Translations under genes and position numbers: made by a program | Notes under the pieces: model-generated | Seen by the model: only the letters and a program-made list of their open reading frames with translations | Told to the model about the DNA's origin: nothing | Databases searched by the model: none | In this document: positions 18,693 to 27,284 of the stretch, in pieces | Position numbering within the stretch: the stretch's first letter is position 1 | How the letters are laid out: the number at the start of each line of letters is the position of its first letter | Source of the DNA: Paenibacillus baekrokdamisoli | GTDB taxonomy: Bacteria; Bacillota; Bacilli; Paenibacillales; Paenibacillaceae | NCBI RefSeq assembly: GCF_003945345.1 | Contig: NZ_AP019308.1 | Location: 868,001 to 932,000 of the forward strand | DNA length: 64,000 bases | Direction: 5' to 3'

Positions 18693-19784
18693 ATGAAAAA
18701 CATCCTGCCCAAACTCACGGCAAGCTTAATCGTTCTTTGCTTGGGAATGTCATTCTTATTACCTGCCGCAGCTGAGGCTCACTCTGGCACATTCATTTTT
18801 ACAGAGGTATCCTCCAAGGAGAAAGTACTGAGCGTTACGCTTCGGTTCGATACGCTTACAGCGCTTGAAATTCCAGGAAAGATCGATACGAATGGGGATG
18901 GGAAGCTGGACGCGCGAGAGCTGGAAGGGTCAGTTACGCCGGTGATCCTTCCGTTTGTGGAGAAGGGATTAACAGTAACAAACAACGGTTCAAAGCTGCC
19001 GCTGCATTTGGCAAGAAGCTCGATGCCCAACCCCAATATTGTCAAGCTGGAGCTCACCTATTCGGCCGAAGAACCGATCGATGAAACGGCAATCCACTAC
19101 AATTTATTTTTTGAGAAAGCTCCTGCCCACAATAACATCGGAACGCTTCGATTGGAGGATGGAAGCACGCAGGAGTTTGTGCTTAATGCCTCTAACAAGG
19201 ATTGGTCTTATCGCTTTTCCGGCCAGGCTCCAAGCTCATGGCAAACCGCGAAATCGTTCATTTCGCTTGGCGTCCACCACATCTTGACCGGATACGATCA
19301 CTTGTTGTTTCTGTTTGCCCTGCTGTTAGTCGCGGCTAAGTGGCGTCGAATTCTACTTCTTGTAAGCTCCTTTACTATCGCCCATAGCATCACGCTGATT
19401 CTTGCGGCGACCGGTGTGGTAGTGCCCATATCGAGACTGGTGGAAGCATTGATCGCCTTGACAATCGTTTATGTGGCCATTGAAAATGTGGTGGCAAAAC
19501 GAGCGGTGCGCTTTCGTGCCCTTCTCACTTTTGTATTCGGATTAGTCCACGGTTTCGGTTTTGCTGGCATCTTGAAGGAGATTGGTTTGCCGAAGGGTCA
19601 AGAGATCCTGTCACTGCTCACTTTCAACATAGGCATAGAAGCCGGTCAATTGGCCGTCGTAGCTTGTCTAACTCCATTACTTCTTTATGCTAGGAAACAG
19701 ACCTGGGGGACTGTTTCACAACGATATGCATCCTTAATAATCGGCGTTATCGGGATTTACTGGTTTGTTACTCGTATTATTTAG
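18693..19784 (+). CDS. HupE/UreJ family membrane protein with an EF-hand-like loop
   Basis: A 363-residue protein: signal peptide (about 1-29, AAAEAHSG), an extracellular beta-rich domain of ~155 residues, then six to seven membrane helices beginning LGVHHILTGYDHLLFLFALL. The GVHHILTGYDHL and FGLVHGFGFAG motifs are typical of the HupE/UreJ_2 family, linked in some bacteria to nickel or hydrogenase metal handling; here no hydrogenase or urease genes are present. The extracellular domain contains DTNGDGKLDARELE at about residues 65-78, a good calcium-binding EF-hand loop. Start ATG 18693 after AAGGAGG; the longer frame from 18669 has no ribosome binding site. Confidence 0.85.
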   Translation: MKNILPKLTASLIVLCLGMSFLLPAAAEAHSGTFIFTEVSSKEKVLSVTLRFDTLTALEIPGKIDTNGDGKLDARELEGSVTPVILPFVEKGLTVTNNGSKLPLHLARSSMPNPNIVKLELTYSAEEPIDETAIHYNLFFEKAPAHNNIGTLRLEDGSTQEFVLNASNKDWSYRFSGQAPSSWQTAKSFISLGVHHILTGYDHLLFLFALLLVAAKWRRILLLVSSFTIAHSITLILAATGVVVPISRLVEALIALTIVYVAIENVVAKRAVRFRALLTFVFGLVHGFGFAGILKEIGLPKGQEILSLLTFNIGIEAGQLAVVACLTPLLLYARKQTWGTVSQRYASLIIGVIGIYWFVTRII

Positions 19785-19911
19785 AGGGAAAATTCATTTT
19801 ATATGTATTAAAAGAAAAAAATATTTATTATAAGAAGGAATTAGTGCATTCATCTGGAATATATTTTACGCAATACCAAAAAACCAATAAATCATAGAAT
19901 AGGGGAAAAAC

Positions 19912-22248
19912 ATGCAAAAATTGATGAAGCTTTCATTAATTGCAGCTCTGTCCGCTACATTGCTTCTGCCGACAAGCTTTCGATCCGGTCAAGGCAACAC
20001 GGCGGAGGCGGCAGAAAAGCCGCTGATAAGCTTCCCGGTAATCAGCGACATTCATATGATGCAAAACGATTACATCTCCGAAAAGAAATTCTCGGACGCT
20101 TTGAAAGATCTCAACAAAATCAATTCGAAATCCGACGCACTCATCATCAATGGCGATTTGACAACTTTTGGACGAAACGAAGATTATGATCTGATGCAAA
20201 AGGTGTTGAAATCCGCTCCCCATCCCAAAAAAGTGTTTTACACGATCGGAAACCATGAGTTTTACAAAGCCTGGCTGGATCCAAAAACAGGGAGCAACAG
20301 CCCAGACTCATTCCCGAACGGGGAAACGGAAAAAATGTCGATTGACCGATATTTGAAGAAAACCGGTATGCAAAAACTTTATTACGATCAATGGATCAAC
20401 GATCATCATTTCATTTTCTTGGGTTCGGAGAAATACCGACAGTCCGACCCGACCAATGGAGAAGATGCTTTTCTGTCGCAAACGCAGCTGGACTGGCTGA
20501 AGAGCAAGCTGAAAGAAAAAGCTTCCGCCAACAAGCCGATTTTCTTGTTCCTGCATCAGCCGATCGGATATACCGTTGCGGGTACGGACATGTCGGCACC
20601 AGAAAACACACGTTCCGTTATCCAATATAAGCAATTGACGGAAATTCTGGCGCAATATCCGCAGGTTGTTTATTTCTCTGGTCATACGCATTGGTCGCCT
20701 GGAATTGCGAAACAAACCGTTCAATATGAATTCTCCATGTCGAACTCTGGAAGTGTGCGTGATCCTTATAACGACAAGGACCGACCTACGGGCGGTATGA
20801 ACAGCGACGGTCTCTATGTACAGGTATATAAGAACAAAGTCGTCATCAAGGCGCGTGATTTTAACAAGAAGCAATGGTATAAACAGACCTATACACTCAA
20901 CTTCCCGTATAAGGGTAAAAAGAATCCTAACCAGCCGTCAGAGCCAGAGCCTCTAGCATGCATTGCTCCAGTGAAGGCTGATCTTGTTGATTACCGCTTC
21001 GAGAAATCTGCGATCGAAGACAGTTCACCGGGCAAAAACAACGGGATCTCTGTAGGAACGCCTACTGTACAGTATGATCAGGCATTTGGAAAGAACGTCC
21101 TCGTATTGGACGGCAAATCCTATGTCAGAATCAAGGATAACGCGGGTCTACGTCCGGAAGCACTAACTTTGACAGCTCAGTACTCTCTGGATACATTGGA
21201 AGGCACACAGGATATATTCGCGAAGAATCAAAACTCTGATTACGGATTTGAATTCAATCCGGCTACCAAGCAGCTTGAAGCTTGGTTCTATGTGAAGGGT
21301 GATAAGGAATCCAAATATGTCATCGCGATGACGCCTCCGTTGAAGGCGAAAACGGTTTACACTACAGTGGCTACCTATGACGGCAAAGAGCTGGTGATGT
21401 ATCAGGACGGAGTTAAAGTCGATACTCAGCCTTTCAAAGGCAAACTCAGCAATGGCGGAACCATCGTCGATTTGGCGATCGGTGTAGATCCGGAGCCTGA
21501 AGATGGTGCCAGAAGCAATATGACCGGTAAAGTCGGCCTCGTGCAAGTGTACAGCAAAGCTTTGACTCAAGAACAAGTCGGCTGCCTGCAGCAGCAGCTG
21601 AAGAATCAAGTGACAGCTGATCTCGTCAACTATCGGTTTGACACTTCGGCAACTGAGGACAGCTCTCAGGCCAAGAATAACGGAATTGCGGTAGGTAATC
21701 CTTTGGTTCAATTCGATCCGTCATTCGGGAAGAATGTCCTCGTTCTGGACGGCAAATCTTATGTCCGGATCAAGGATAACGCCGGACTCCGTCCCGATAC
21801 GGTAACGCTCGCTACCCAGTTTTCTCTCGATAATATGGAAAGCGTCCAGGATCCAGTGGCCAAAAATCAGTCATCTGATTACGGATTCGAATTTAATCCG
21901 GCTACTAAGAAGTTGGAAGCCTGGTTCTATGTGAAGGGCGATACGGATTCGCAATACGTCATTACGATTACTCCGGAACTCAAAGCCAAAACGGTGTATA
22001 CCGTTGTCGCAACATACGACGGACATGATCTGATCATGTATTTGAATGGCGCCAAAGTCGACAGCAAGTCGATGAAGGGTAAGATTAGCAGCGCCGGTGA
22101 CATCGTTGATCTGACCATTGGCGCAGATCCAGAGAAAGATGACGGCGCAAGAAGCAATATGATTGGCAAAATAGGTTTCGTTAAGGTTTATTCCAAAGCG
22201 CTGAATAAAGATCAGGTAGCCGCTCTGTTCGCGGGGCTGCAGAAGTAA
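19912..22248 (+). CDS. secreted calcineurin-like metallophosphoesterase with two LamG modules
   Basis: A 778-residue exported protein. After a signal peptide (about 1-33) comes a calcineurin-type phosphoesterase domain with its metal-ligand motifs: VISDIHM (about 43-49), INGDLTTFG (about 80-88), TIGNHEFY (about 112-119), FLHQPIG and SGHTHW. It is followed by two LamG/concanavalin-A-like modules at about 356-557 and 568-775. These are close copies of one another: NVLVLDGKSYVRIKDNAGLR and YGFEFNPATK occur in both. No cell-wall anchor is visible. Likely hydrolyses phosphate esters, perhaps teichoic-acid or sugar-phosphate linked, outside the cell. ATG preceded by AGGGGAAAA. Closed by its own terminator. 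Confidence 0.87.
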   Translation: MQKLMKLSLIAALSATLLLPTSFRSGQGNTAEAAEKPLISFPVISDIHMMQNDYISEKKFSDALKDLNKINSKSDALIINGDLTTFGRNEDYDLMQKVLKSAPHPKKVFYTIGNHEFYKAWLDPKTGSNSPDSFPNGETEKMSIDRYLKKTGMQKLYYDQWINDHHFIFLGSEKYRQSDPTNGEDAFLSQTQLDWLKSKLKEKASANKPIFLFLHQPIGYTVAGTDMSAPENTRSVIQYKQLTEILAQYPQVVYFSGHTHWSPGIAKQTVQYEFSMSNSGSVRDPYNDKDRPTGGMNSDGLYVQVYKNKVVIKARDFNKKQWYKQTYTLNFPYKGKKNPNQPSEPEPLACIAPVKADLVDYRFEKSAIEDSSPGKNNGISVGTPTVQYDQAFGKNVLVLDGKSYVRIKDNAGLRPEALTLTAQYSLDTLEGTQDIFAKNQNSDYGFEFNPATKQLEAWFYVKGDKESKYVIAMTPPLKAKTVYTTVATYDGKELVMYQDGVKVDTQPFKGKLSNGGTIVDLAIGVDPEPEDGARSNMTGKVGLVQVYSKALTQEQVGCLQQQLKNQVTADLVNYRFDTSATEDSSQAKNNGIAVGNPLVQFDPSFGKNVLVLDGKSYVRIKDNAGLRPDTVTLATQFSLDNMESVQDPVAKNQSSDYGFEFNPATKKLEAWFYVKGDTDSQYVITITPELKAKTVYTVVATYDGHDLIMYLNGAKVDSKSMKGKISSAGDIVDLTIGADPEKDDGARSNMIGKIGFVKVYSKALNKDQVAALFAGLQK

Positions 22249-22254
22249 ATCTAA

Positions 22255-22315
22255 GAGAGCCTTCTTTCTTGCCTGCCGGTAGTAGGCAGATAGAGGGCTT
22301 TTCTTTTATTTTTTC
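22255..22315 (+). terminator. terminator of the phosphoesterase gene
   Basis: A stem TGCCT/AGGCA nested within a weaker GAGCC/GGGCT pairing, followed by TTTTCTTTTATTTTTT. It begins within 10 bases of the stop codon. Confidence 0.65.
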
Positions 22316-22356
22316 GTGCTGATTCTACACTGATGAACTATTAACTGTATCACTTC

Positions 22357-22380
22357 TTCAGTGCTTCAGTGCTTCAGTGC
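22357..22380. repeat. short tandem repeat TTCAGTGC, three copies
   Basis: Three perfect 8-bp copies just left of palindromic repeat copy 1, in non-coding DNA. Confidence 0.85.
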
Positions 22381-22399
22381 TTGTCAACGCGACTAACCC

Positions 22400-22540
22400 A
22401 GCGAAGCGGACGGAATCGTTCTGAAGAAGCGAAAGCGTTCGCCTTTGTCTCCCGATTTCTACCCCTAAGGGATAGAATCGAGAAATAGGGAGACAACAGC
22501 GATCGTAAGAATGATCCGTCCGCGCAGCGGCCTTCTACGC
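22400..22540 (-). repeat. dispersed palindromic repeat, copy 1 (family A)
   Basis: An imperfect ~140-bp inverted repeat centred on CCCCTAAGGGAT, with outer arms AGCGAAGCGGACGGAATCGT and ATGATCCGTCCGCGCAGC. The same element is at 26926-27108 in the same orientation and four times in the opposite orientation at 46692-47389. It fills the gap between the phosphoesterase and the next gene and has no ORF. Confidence 0.9.
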
Positions 22541-22615
22541 ACAATGTTACTCAAGCACTTATGTTAATGTTGAGCCGAAAAAAGGACTATATTAGTTGAA
22601 AGGATTGGTCAAAGC

Positions 22616-23962
22616 ATGCAAGCAAGAGCCAATGGTCTCTACGGACCTAGCATACAAGTGGACCCGTCGTTTCCTTACTATCAAGATCGCTCTCCAGAAA
22701 GTATAGCGGAAGAAATTCAACTGGCTGGATACGATGTCGTGCATTATTTTGTTGTGAATGAGAATATTGTCAATCGAGAAGTTATTGATGCTTTCCATGC
22801 CAGAGGAATGTTCGTATGGGCCATGGTCATCGGTAATGGCTCCTTCTCTACAGAAAGGTTCCCGGAGGAATGGCCAGAGTGGCAGATGGGGGTGCTGCGG
22901 CCGGTGGAAGACGGCTTCTGGAGATTCTCTCATTTCAGTGAAGGATACCGAAATTGGAAAAAGAAAGCGATGGCCGAGCTTGTAACCAGGTATCCATTCG
23001 ACGGGATTGAAATAGCCGAACCTTATTTTCCCGAATGGGGAGGCGTGGAAAGAGGCGTGTATGGCGATGTTGGACCGCATGCCGCGAAAGCGTTCTATTC
23101 GGCGTACGGAGAAGATATGCCTGATTTTGAAGACGAAGCTTCGCCTCGACACTATAAGAAAGTTCCGGATGTTTACGAAAAGTGGATCCAATTCCGTGTG
23201 GATGCGGTTAACGGTTTTATTGATGAAATGATGAACGGACTTGGAGGAGTTCGGGATGTTCGGCCAGGCATCAAGGTGGCGACATGGTCTCTGGCGGTGG
23301 ATGACGGGGAAGATTCACTGCTGCGTCTCAGAGAAACGCAGGGGCTGCTGGCTTCATCCATGATTTCGCAAGTAAAGCCGGATCTCCATTACCTTCAGAC
23401 CCATTGGCCTGATTGGGGGAGGGGCGACCTGCCTGCCGATTATGTGTGCAAATATGCGCCTTTTGTGGAGGAAATACGATCCATGCATCCTGATTTGCCA
23501 TTGGGCGTGCAAGCGGATATTGGATCTGCCAGATCGATGGTTAAAGGTAGAGAATGGTGGAATGCGTTCAAGGACAACGTCAAACAATTGGGATACAGCA
23601 CCTTTACAGCTTATGAGTATCATATCGGAGGCTATATGTATGAAGATCTCCCGGTTCCTGTGAAAGCATATAAGGCAACCGCAACGGAGCTCATCATTTC
23701 TTTCAACAAACGCATTTCGCTAGAAAGCGTCAAATCAACAAGTGACAAGATCAAATTCCGGGACGCCAAAGCGATCATCTCTGTTCATCTTAGAGCAGTA
23801 GAGGTGGATGGCAATAGGTTGATCCTACACTCGGATTCGTTTCCAGATCATGGCTTTCTCGTCGAATTCAGCGCCATTCACGATACGCCTGATTTATGGT
23901 TGTACCCGGATGCAGGTGTCCATGAGTCACCTTTTGGTACATGGATTCAGATCGATAGTTAA
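22616..23962 (+). CDS. putative GHL10-like TIM-barrel glycosidase
   Basis: A 448-residue protein with no signal peptide, presumably cytoplasmic. The pattern LAGYDVVHYFVVNENIVNRE, FHARGMFVWAMVIGN, RYPFDGIEIAEPYFPEWGG and VRPGIKVATWSLAVDD resembles the GHL10/DUF4015 type of (beta/alpha)8 barrel. The last ~100 residues are beta-rich. Related barrels occur at 15970 and 49978. The ATG at 22616 has only a distant AAAGGA (22599-22604), so an alternative nearby start is possible. It is the first gene of the RpiR-linked catabolic locus. Substrate unknown. Confidence 0.72.
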   Translation: MQARANGLYGPSIQVDPSFPYYQDRSPESIAEEIQLAGYDVVHYFVVNENIVNREVIDAFHARGMFVWAMVIGNGSFSTERFPEEWPEWQMGVLRPVEDGFWRFSHFSEGYRNWKKKAMAELVTRYPFDGIEIAEPYFPEWGGVERGVYGDVGPHAAKAFYSAYGEDMPDFEDEASPRHYKKVPDVYEKWIQFRVDAVNGFIDEMMNGLGGVRDVRPGIKVATWSLAVDDGEDSLLRLRETQGLLASSMISQVKPDLHYLQTHWPDWGRGDLPADYVCKYAPFVEEIRSMHPDLPLGVQADIGSARSMVKGREWWNAFKDNVKQLGYSTFTAYEYHIGGYMYEDLPVPVKAYKATATELIISFNKRISLESVKSTSDKIKFRDAKAIISVHLRAVEVDGNRLILHSDSFPDHGFLVEFSAIHDTPDLWLYPDAGVHESPFGTWIQIDS

Positions 23963-24103
23963 TACGCGGTTTTGGATTATTAATGGTGGAGTATTCCTTT
24001 TTTCTACTTAAAGAAAATAATTATTCAATTATGAGCAACTTGTCAATCTCAAAGTTATCAACTATGCTATTACTAAGAAAATTGACGAGACGAGGTAGTA
24101 GTT

Positions 24104-24973
24104 ATGCCTAGAGTAGGTTCGAAACTAAACAAATCAAACACATTACTTATGATATCGAGCATTTACTCTTCCCTTTCGAAAGCGGAGAAGAAAGTAGCGG
24201 ATGTCGTCCGGAACAATCCGGAAGAAGCGGTGCTGGCCACCGTCACAGATTTATCTGAACAAGCAGGGGTAGGAGAAACTTCGGTCATCCGTTTCTCACG
24301 GAAGCTCGGCTTTCGCGGCTTTCACGAATTCAAGCTGTCGGTTGCGCAGGACTTAGTTGATCGGCCGCAGTCGATGTCGAACGTAGACATTGAAGAAGAA
24401 GATGATTTAATGACCATCGCTCGTAAAGTGACAATTAAACACGAGATGCTGCTGAAAAACACACTGGATCTGATCAACGCGGACAATCTTCAAGACGCAG
24501 TGGACAAAATCATCGCTGCCAATAAGATATACGTTTATGGAGTAGGTTCCTCTGGCATTACAGCGTTGGATTTGCATTACAGATTAATGCGGATCGGGAT
24601 GAACGTAGAAGCCCATCGTGACGCGCATATCATTGCGATGTCCGCTTCACTGGTGAAGAAGGGAGACTTGGTATTCGGCATCTCGACGTCGGGGAGTACC
24701 CGAGATTTGGTCGACCCAGTCCGACAAGCCAAAAAAAACGGGGCAGATGTTATCTGTTTAACGAGTCACCTTCGTTCCCCAATTGCCGCTCACGCTGATA
24801 CGGTGCTTCTAATGCCATCTAAGGAAATGCCTATTGACGGCGGGGCTTTGTCCACTAAATATACGCAGATTCATCTGCTTAATATTTTGACTACTCTACT
24901 CTGTATGAAAAAAGAGTCAGCGAAGGAATCGCTCGAAATAACGGCGATCTCGGTGGCCGATAAGCTTTACTAA
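24104..24973 (+). CDS. MurR/RpiR family transcriptional regulator with SIS domain
   Basis: A 289-residue regulator. An N-terminal HTH_6 domain (LSKAEKKVADVVRNNPEEAV, then TDLSEQAGVGETSVIRFSRK) is followed by a SIS domain from about residue 125 (IYVYGVGSSGITALDLHYRL, GISTSGSTRDLVDPVRQAKK), which in this family binds a phosphosugar effector. It is transcribed with the catabolic genes and ends in a strong terminator. The likely role is control of the 22.6-51 kb locus by a phosphorylated sugar, in line with the NanE and APH-type kinase genes (inference). A TGGA-containing motif is found upstream of it and of several genes in the locus. Confidence 0.93.
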   Translation: MPRVGSKLNKSNTLLMISSIYSSLSKAEKKVADVVRNNPEEAVLATVTDLSEQAGVGETSVIRFSRKLGFRGFHEFKLSVAQDLVDRPQSMSNVDIEEEDDLMTIARKVTIKHEMLLKNTLDLINADNLQDAVDKIIAANKIYVYGVGSSGITALDLHYRLMRIGMNVEAHRDAHIIAMSASLVKKGDLVFGISTSGSTRDLVDPVRQAKKNGADVICLTSHLRSPIAAHADTVLLMPSKEMPIDGGALSTKYTQIHLLNILTTLLCMKKESAKESLEITAISVADKLY

Positions 24974-24987
24974 ATTATATAACGCTG

Positions 24988-25020
24988 GAAGGGAAGGTCA
25001 TTGGATCTTCCCTTCTTTTT
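24988..25020 (+). terminator. terminator of the RpiR regulator gene
   Basis: A perfect 9-bp stem (GAAGGGAAG at 24988-24996 with CTTCCCTTC at 25007-25015) followed by eight T residues. Confidence 0.92.
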
Positions 25021-25023
25021 TTT

Positions 25024-25121
25024 GAAAAATAAGAAAGTAAAAGTTTTCTCCAACCTTTGCTTATTTTTCAGAGGGAAGAAACTTGCTTCGCCGCCAAGGA
25101 CGGCGTTAGCCGTTCCTTCTT
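25024..25121 (+). repeat. two-hairpin structured repeat, copy 1 (family B)
   Basis: About 98 bases. Hairpin 1 has the arms GAAAAATAAG and CTTATTTTTC; hairpin 2 starts GAAGAAACTTGCTTCGCCGC and closes with GCCGTTCCTTC. Related copies lie directly adjacent (25122-25220) and at 54896-54993. Confidence 0.85.
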
Positions 25122-25220
25122 GAAATATCAGAAAGTATAAAATTCGCCCATCCTTTTCTGATATTTTTGTGGAAGAAACTTGCTATCGCCGCCAGAGGAC
25201 GGCGTCAGCCGTTTCTTCTT
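25122..25220 (+). repeat. two-hairpin structured repeat, copy 2 (family B)
   Basis: Same architecture as the preceding copy, but with a different and still perfectly paired first stem (AAATATCAGAAA with TTTCTGATATTT). The second stem GAAGAAAC/GTTTCTTC is also perfect. The two copies fill most of the 368-bp gap between the RpiR and FAD genes; the rest (25221-25341) is AT-rich and presumably holds the promoter of the next gene. Confidence 0.85.
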
Positions 25221-25341
25221 ACCCAAAATGACTGTTGAATAAAGCGGAATGTTTCTTTTTTATATAAAATTTTAGTGGAGAAAAAATTTATAACATGATA
25301 CGATAATAGCGCGTTAATCTCTGCATTAGAAAGGAATCGAT

Positions 25342-26913
25342 ATGAGAACAAGTGCAGATATTGTGGTGTTGGGTGGAGGACTGGGTGGCTGCATGGCCGC
25401 CTTAGCTGTCGCCAAAAGTGGACTTAAGGTCATTCTCACAGAAGAAACGGACTGGATCGGTGGTCAATTGACTTCTCAAGCGGTTCCTCCGGATGAGCAT
25501 CAATGGATCGAAAGCTTCGGCTGCACCAGTACGTATCGGGAGTTCCGCGAACGTGTACGCCTCTATTACAAGGAAAACTATCCTTTAAGGGAAGATCCAT
25601 TCCACAACGAAAGACTGAATCCCGGCAACGGATGGGTCAGTCGACTCTGTCATGAACCGAAGGTCGCGCTTCGGGTGATAGAAGATATGTTGGCTCCTTA
25701 TATGAGCAACGGCCGTATTACAATTTACCTGGGCTGTCGCCTGGTGAAGGCTGAGACGGATGGAGACTTCGTGAAATCGGTTACGGTCCTTCGTGATGGA
25801 ACTGGATTACATCAGACACTCTCGGCAGCCTACTTCTTGGACGCGACCGAATGCGGTGATTTGCTGCCTCTCGCTGGTATTGAATATGTAACAGGAGCCG
25901 AAGCGCGCAGCGAGACTGGAGAACCACACGCCCCGGATGTCGCGGATCCGCTTGATATTCAATCGATTACGCATGTTTTTGCTCTCGATTACGCGGAAGG
26001 TCAAGATTGTACCATTGATAAACCGGAGCAGTATGAGTTTTGGTGTTCCTTTGTACCCAGCTTTTCTCGGCATGCACTGCTAAGCTGGTTCATTCCAGAT
26101 GTTAATGGCGTGGATCAGATGAGAGAAATCGTCTTTATGCCCGATGGGGTCGAGTCGATGCCCCTATGGACTTACCGGAGAATTATAGATGCGTCGTTAT
26201 ATGCCCCCGGATTTTATGAAAGCGATGTCACTTTGGTCAATTGGAGTCAAAATGATTATTTCCTAGGTCCGGTTTATGAGGTTCCGGAGGAAGAACGATT
26301 GAAGCATTTGAAAGGTGCCAGGCAGCTTAGTCTTTCACTTGTATATTGGCTGCAGACGGAGGCGCCTCGTCCTGATGGAGGCAAGGGTTATCCTGGGATC
26401 CGGCTGCGTAAGGATATTTTGGGGACGGAAGACGGATTGGCCAAACATCCGTATATCAGGGAGTCGAGACGGATCAAAGCCGTTCATACCGTCACGGAAA
26501 ACGATGTAAGCCGGGAAATACGCGGAGACTTGGGAATTCGCAAGTACGAGGACAGCGTCGGAGTCGGCAGCTACCATTTGGATCTCCACCCCACGACCCG
26601 CACCAACCGAATGTGCTACATCCCCAGTTATCCATACGAAATTCCGCTTGGCGCATTACTGCCGATTCGAGTTAAAAATGTGCTTCCCGCTTGCAAAAAC
26701 ATTGGTACGACCCAAATCGCTAACGGATGCTACCGCCTACAGCCGACGGAATGGAATATCGGTGAATCTGCTGGATATTTAGCTGCCTATGCCGTCATAC
26801 ATGGAATCACTCCTCATGAGGTGCGTGGTGAACCGCATCACTTAAATTCGTTTTTGGAATTGCTGGATCGGGAAGGCATTCAAACGCACTGGCCAGATGA
26901 AGTATTAGGGTAG
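25342..26913 (+). CDS. FAD-dependent oxidoreductase
   Basis: A 523-residue flavoprotein. The N-terminus holds the dinucleotide-binding loop GGGLGG (residues 11-16) inside ADIVVLGGGLGGCMAALAVA, followed by TEETDWIGGQLTSQ, the pattern of the FAD_oxidored family. A second FAD contact is likely in TQIANGCYRLQPTEWNIGES near the C-terminus. No signal peptide, so cytoplasmic. Members of this family are common in Firmicute and Planctomycete sugar loci but mostly uncharacterised; a role in oxidising a sugar or a substituent on it is inference. ATG preceded by AAAGGAAT. The next gene follows after palindromic repeat copy 2. Confidence 0.88.
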   Translation: MRTSADIVVLGGGLGGCMAALAVAKSGLKVILTEETDWIGGQLTSQAVPPDEHQWIESFGCTSTYREFRERVRLYYKENYPLREDPFHNERLNPGNGWVSRLCHEPKVALRVIEDMLAPYMSNGRITIYLGCRLVKAETDGDFVKSVTVLRDGTGLHQTLSAAYFLDATECGDLLPLAGIEYVTGAEARSETGEPHAPDVADPLDIQSITHVFALDYAEGQDCTIDKPEQYEFWCSFVPSFSRHALLSWFIPDVNGVDQMREIVFMPDGVESMPLWTYRRIIDASLYAPGFYESDVTLVNWSQNDYFLGPVYEVPEEERLKHLKGARQLSLSLVYWLQTEAPRPDGGKGYPGIRLRKDILGTEDGLAKHPYIRESRRIKAVHTVTENDVSREIRGDLGIRKYEDSVGVGSYHLDLHPTTRTNRMCYIPSYPYEIPLGALLPIRVKNVLPACKNIGTTQIANGCYRLQPTEWNIGESAGYLAAYAVIHGITPHEVRGEPHHLNSFLELLDREGIQTHWPDEVLG

Positions 26914-26925
26914 GGAGCTTGCCAT

Positions 26926-27108
26926 CACGAAGTACCTAGCGAAGCGGACGGAATCGTTCTGAAGAAGCGCTAGCGTTCGCCTTTGTCCCCTTATTTCTAC
27001 CCCTAAGGGATAGAATCAAGAAATAGGGAGACAACAGCGATCGTAAGAATGATCCGTCCGCGCAGCGGGCTTCGAATGATCCGTCTGCGCAGCGGGCTTC
27101 TGCGTACC
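26926..27108 (-). repeat. dispersed palindromic repeat, copy 2 (family A) with duplicated end
   Basis: Same element and orientation as copy 1, from CACGAAGTACCTAGCGAAGC to GCGGGCTTCTGCGTACCATG. The last ~26 bp are duplicated in tandem (ATGATCCGTCCGCGCAGCGG at 27049, ATGATCCGTCTGCGCAGCGG at 27077). Located between the FAD oxidoreductase and the isomerase remnant. Confidence 0.9.
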
Positions 27109-27152
27109 ATGCTTCGAATTATTCAAGTACTTATTAGATAGGAGAGGTTGCT

Positions 27153-27284
27153 TTGAAACTGACAAACAAAATCGGGGTTATTGTTGACAGCTTTCGTTTA
27201 CCTGAACGCGAGGTTGGGACCCACCCGGAAAAGGATATCAGGAAGGCCGTGCAATTTATTCAGCGGTACCGGAATCAAGCATGA
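27153..27284 (+). pseudogene. internally deleted sugar phosphate isomerase/epimerase remnant
   Basis: A 43-codon ORF from TTG 27153 with a good ribosome binding site (AGGAGAGG before it). The first 20 residues (KLTNKIGVIVDSFRLPERE) match the N-terminus of TIM-barrel sugar phosphate isomerase/epimerases, and the rest (PEKDIRKAVQFIQRY) resembles the C-terminal end of the same family. A full-length member has about 260-290 residues, so an in-frame deletion has removed nearly all of the barrel. Its TGA overlaps the ATG of the MBL gene, so it may persist as a short leader ORF for translational coupling. Identification rests on short matches and is moderate. Confidence 0.6.

Noticed and set aside
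20308..20874. 188-codon reverse-strand ORF inside the phosphoesterase gene
   Set aside because: Shadow of a well-supported gene, rich in Arg/Ile/Val as typical of antisense frames.
22592..23191. 199-codon reverse-strand ORF over the GHL10-like gene
   Set aside because: Shadow frame; the forward frame has the conserved barrel pattern.
27121..27152. Riboswitch or leader structure upstream of the isomerase remnant
   Set aside because: Only the edge of the palindromic repeat and a ribosome binding site are seen; no aptamer-like fold.
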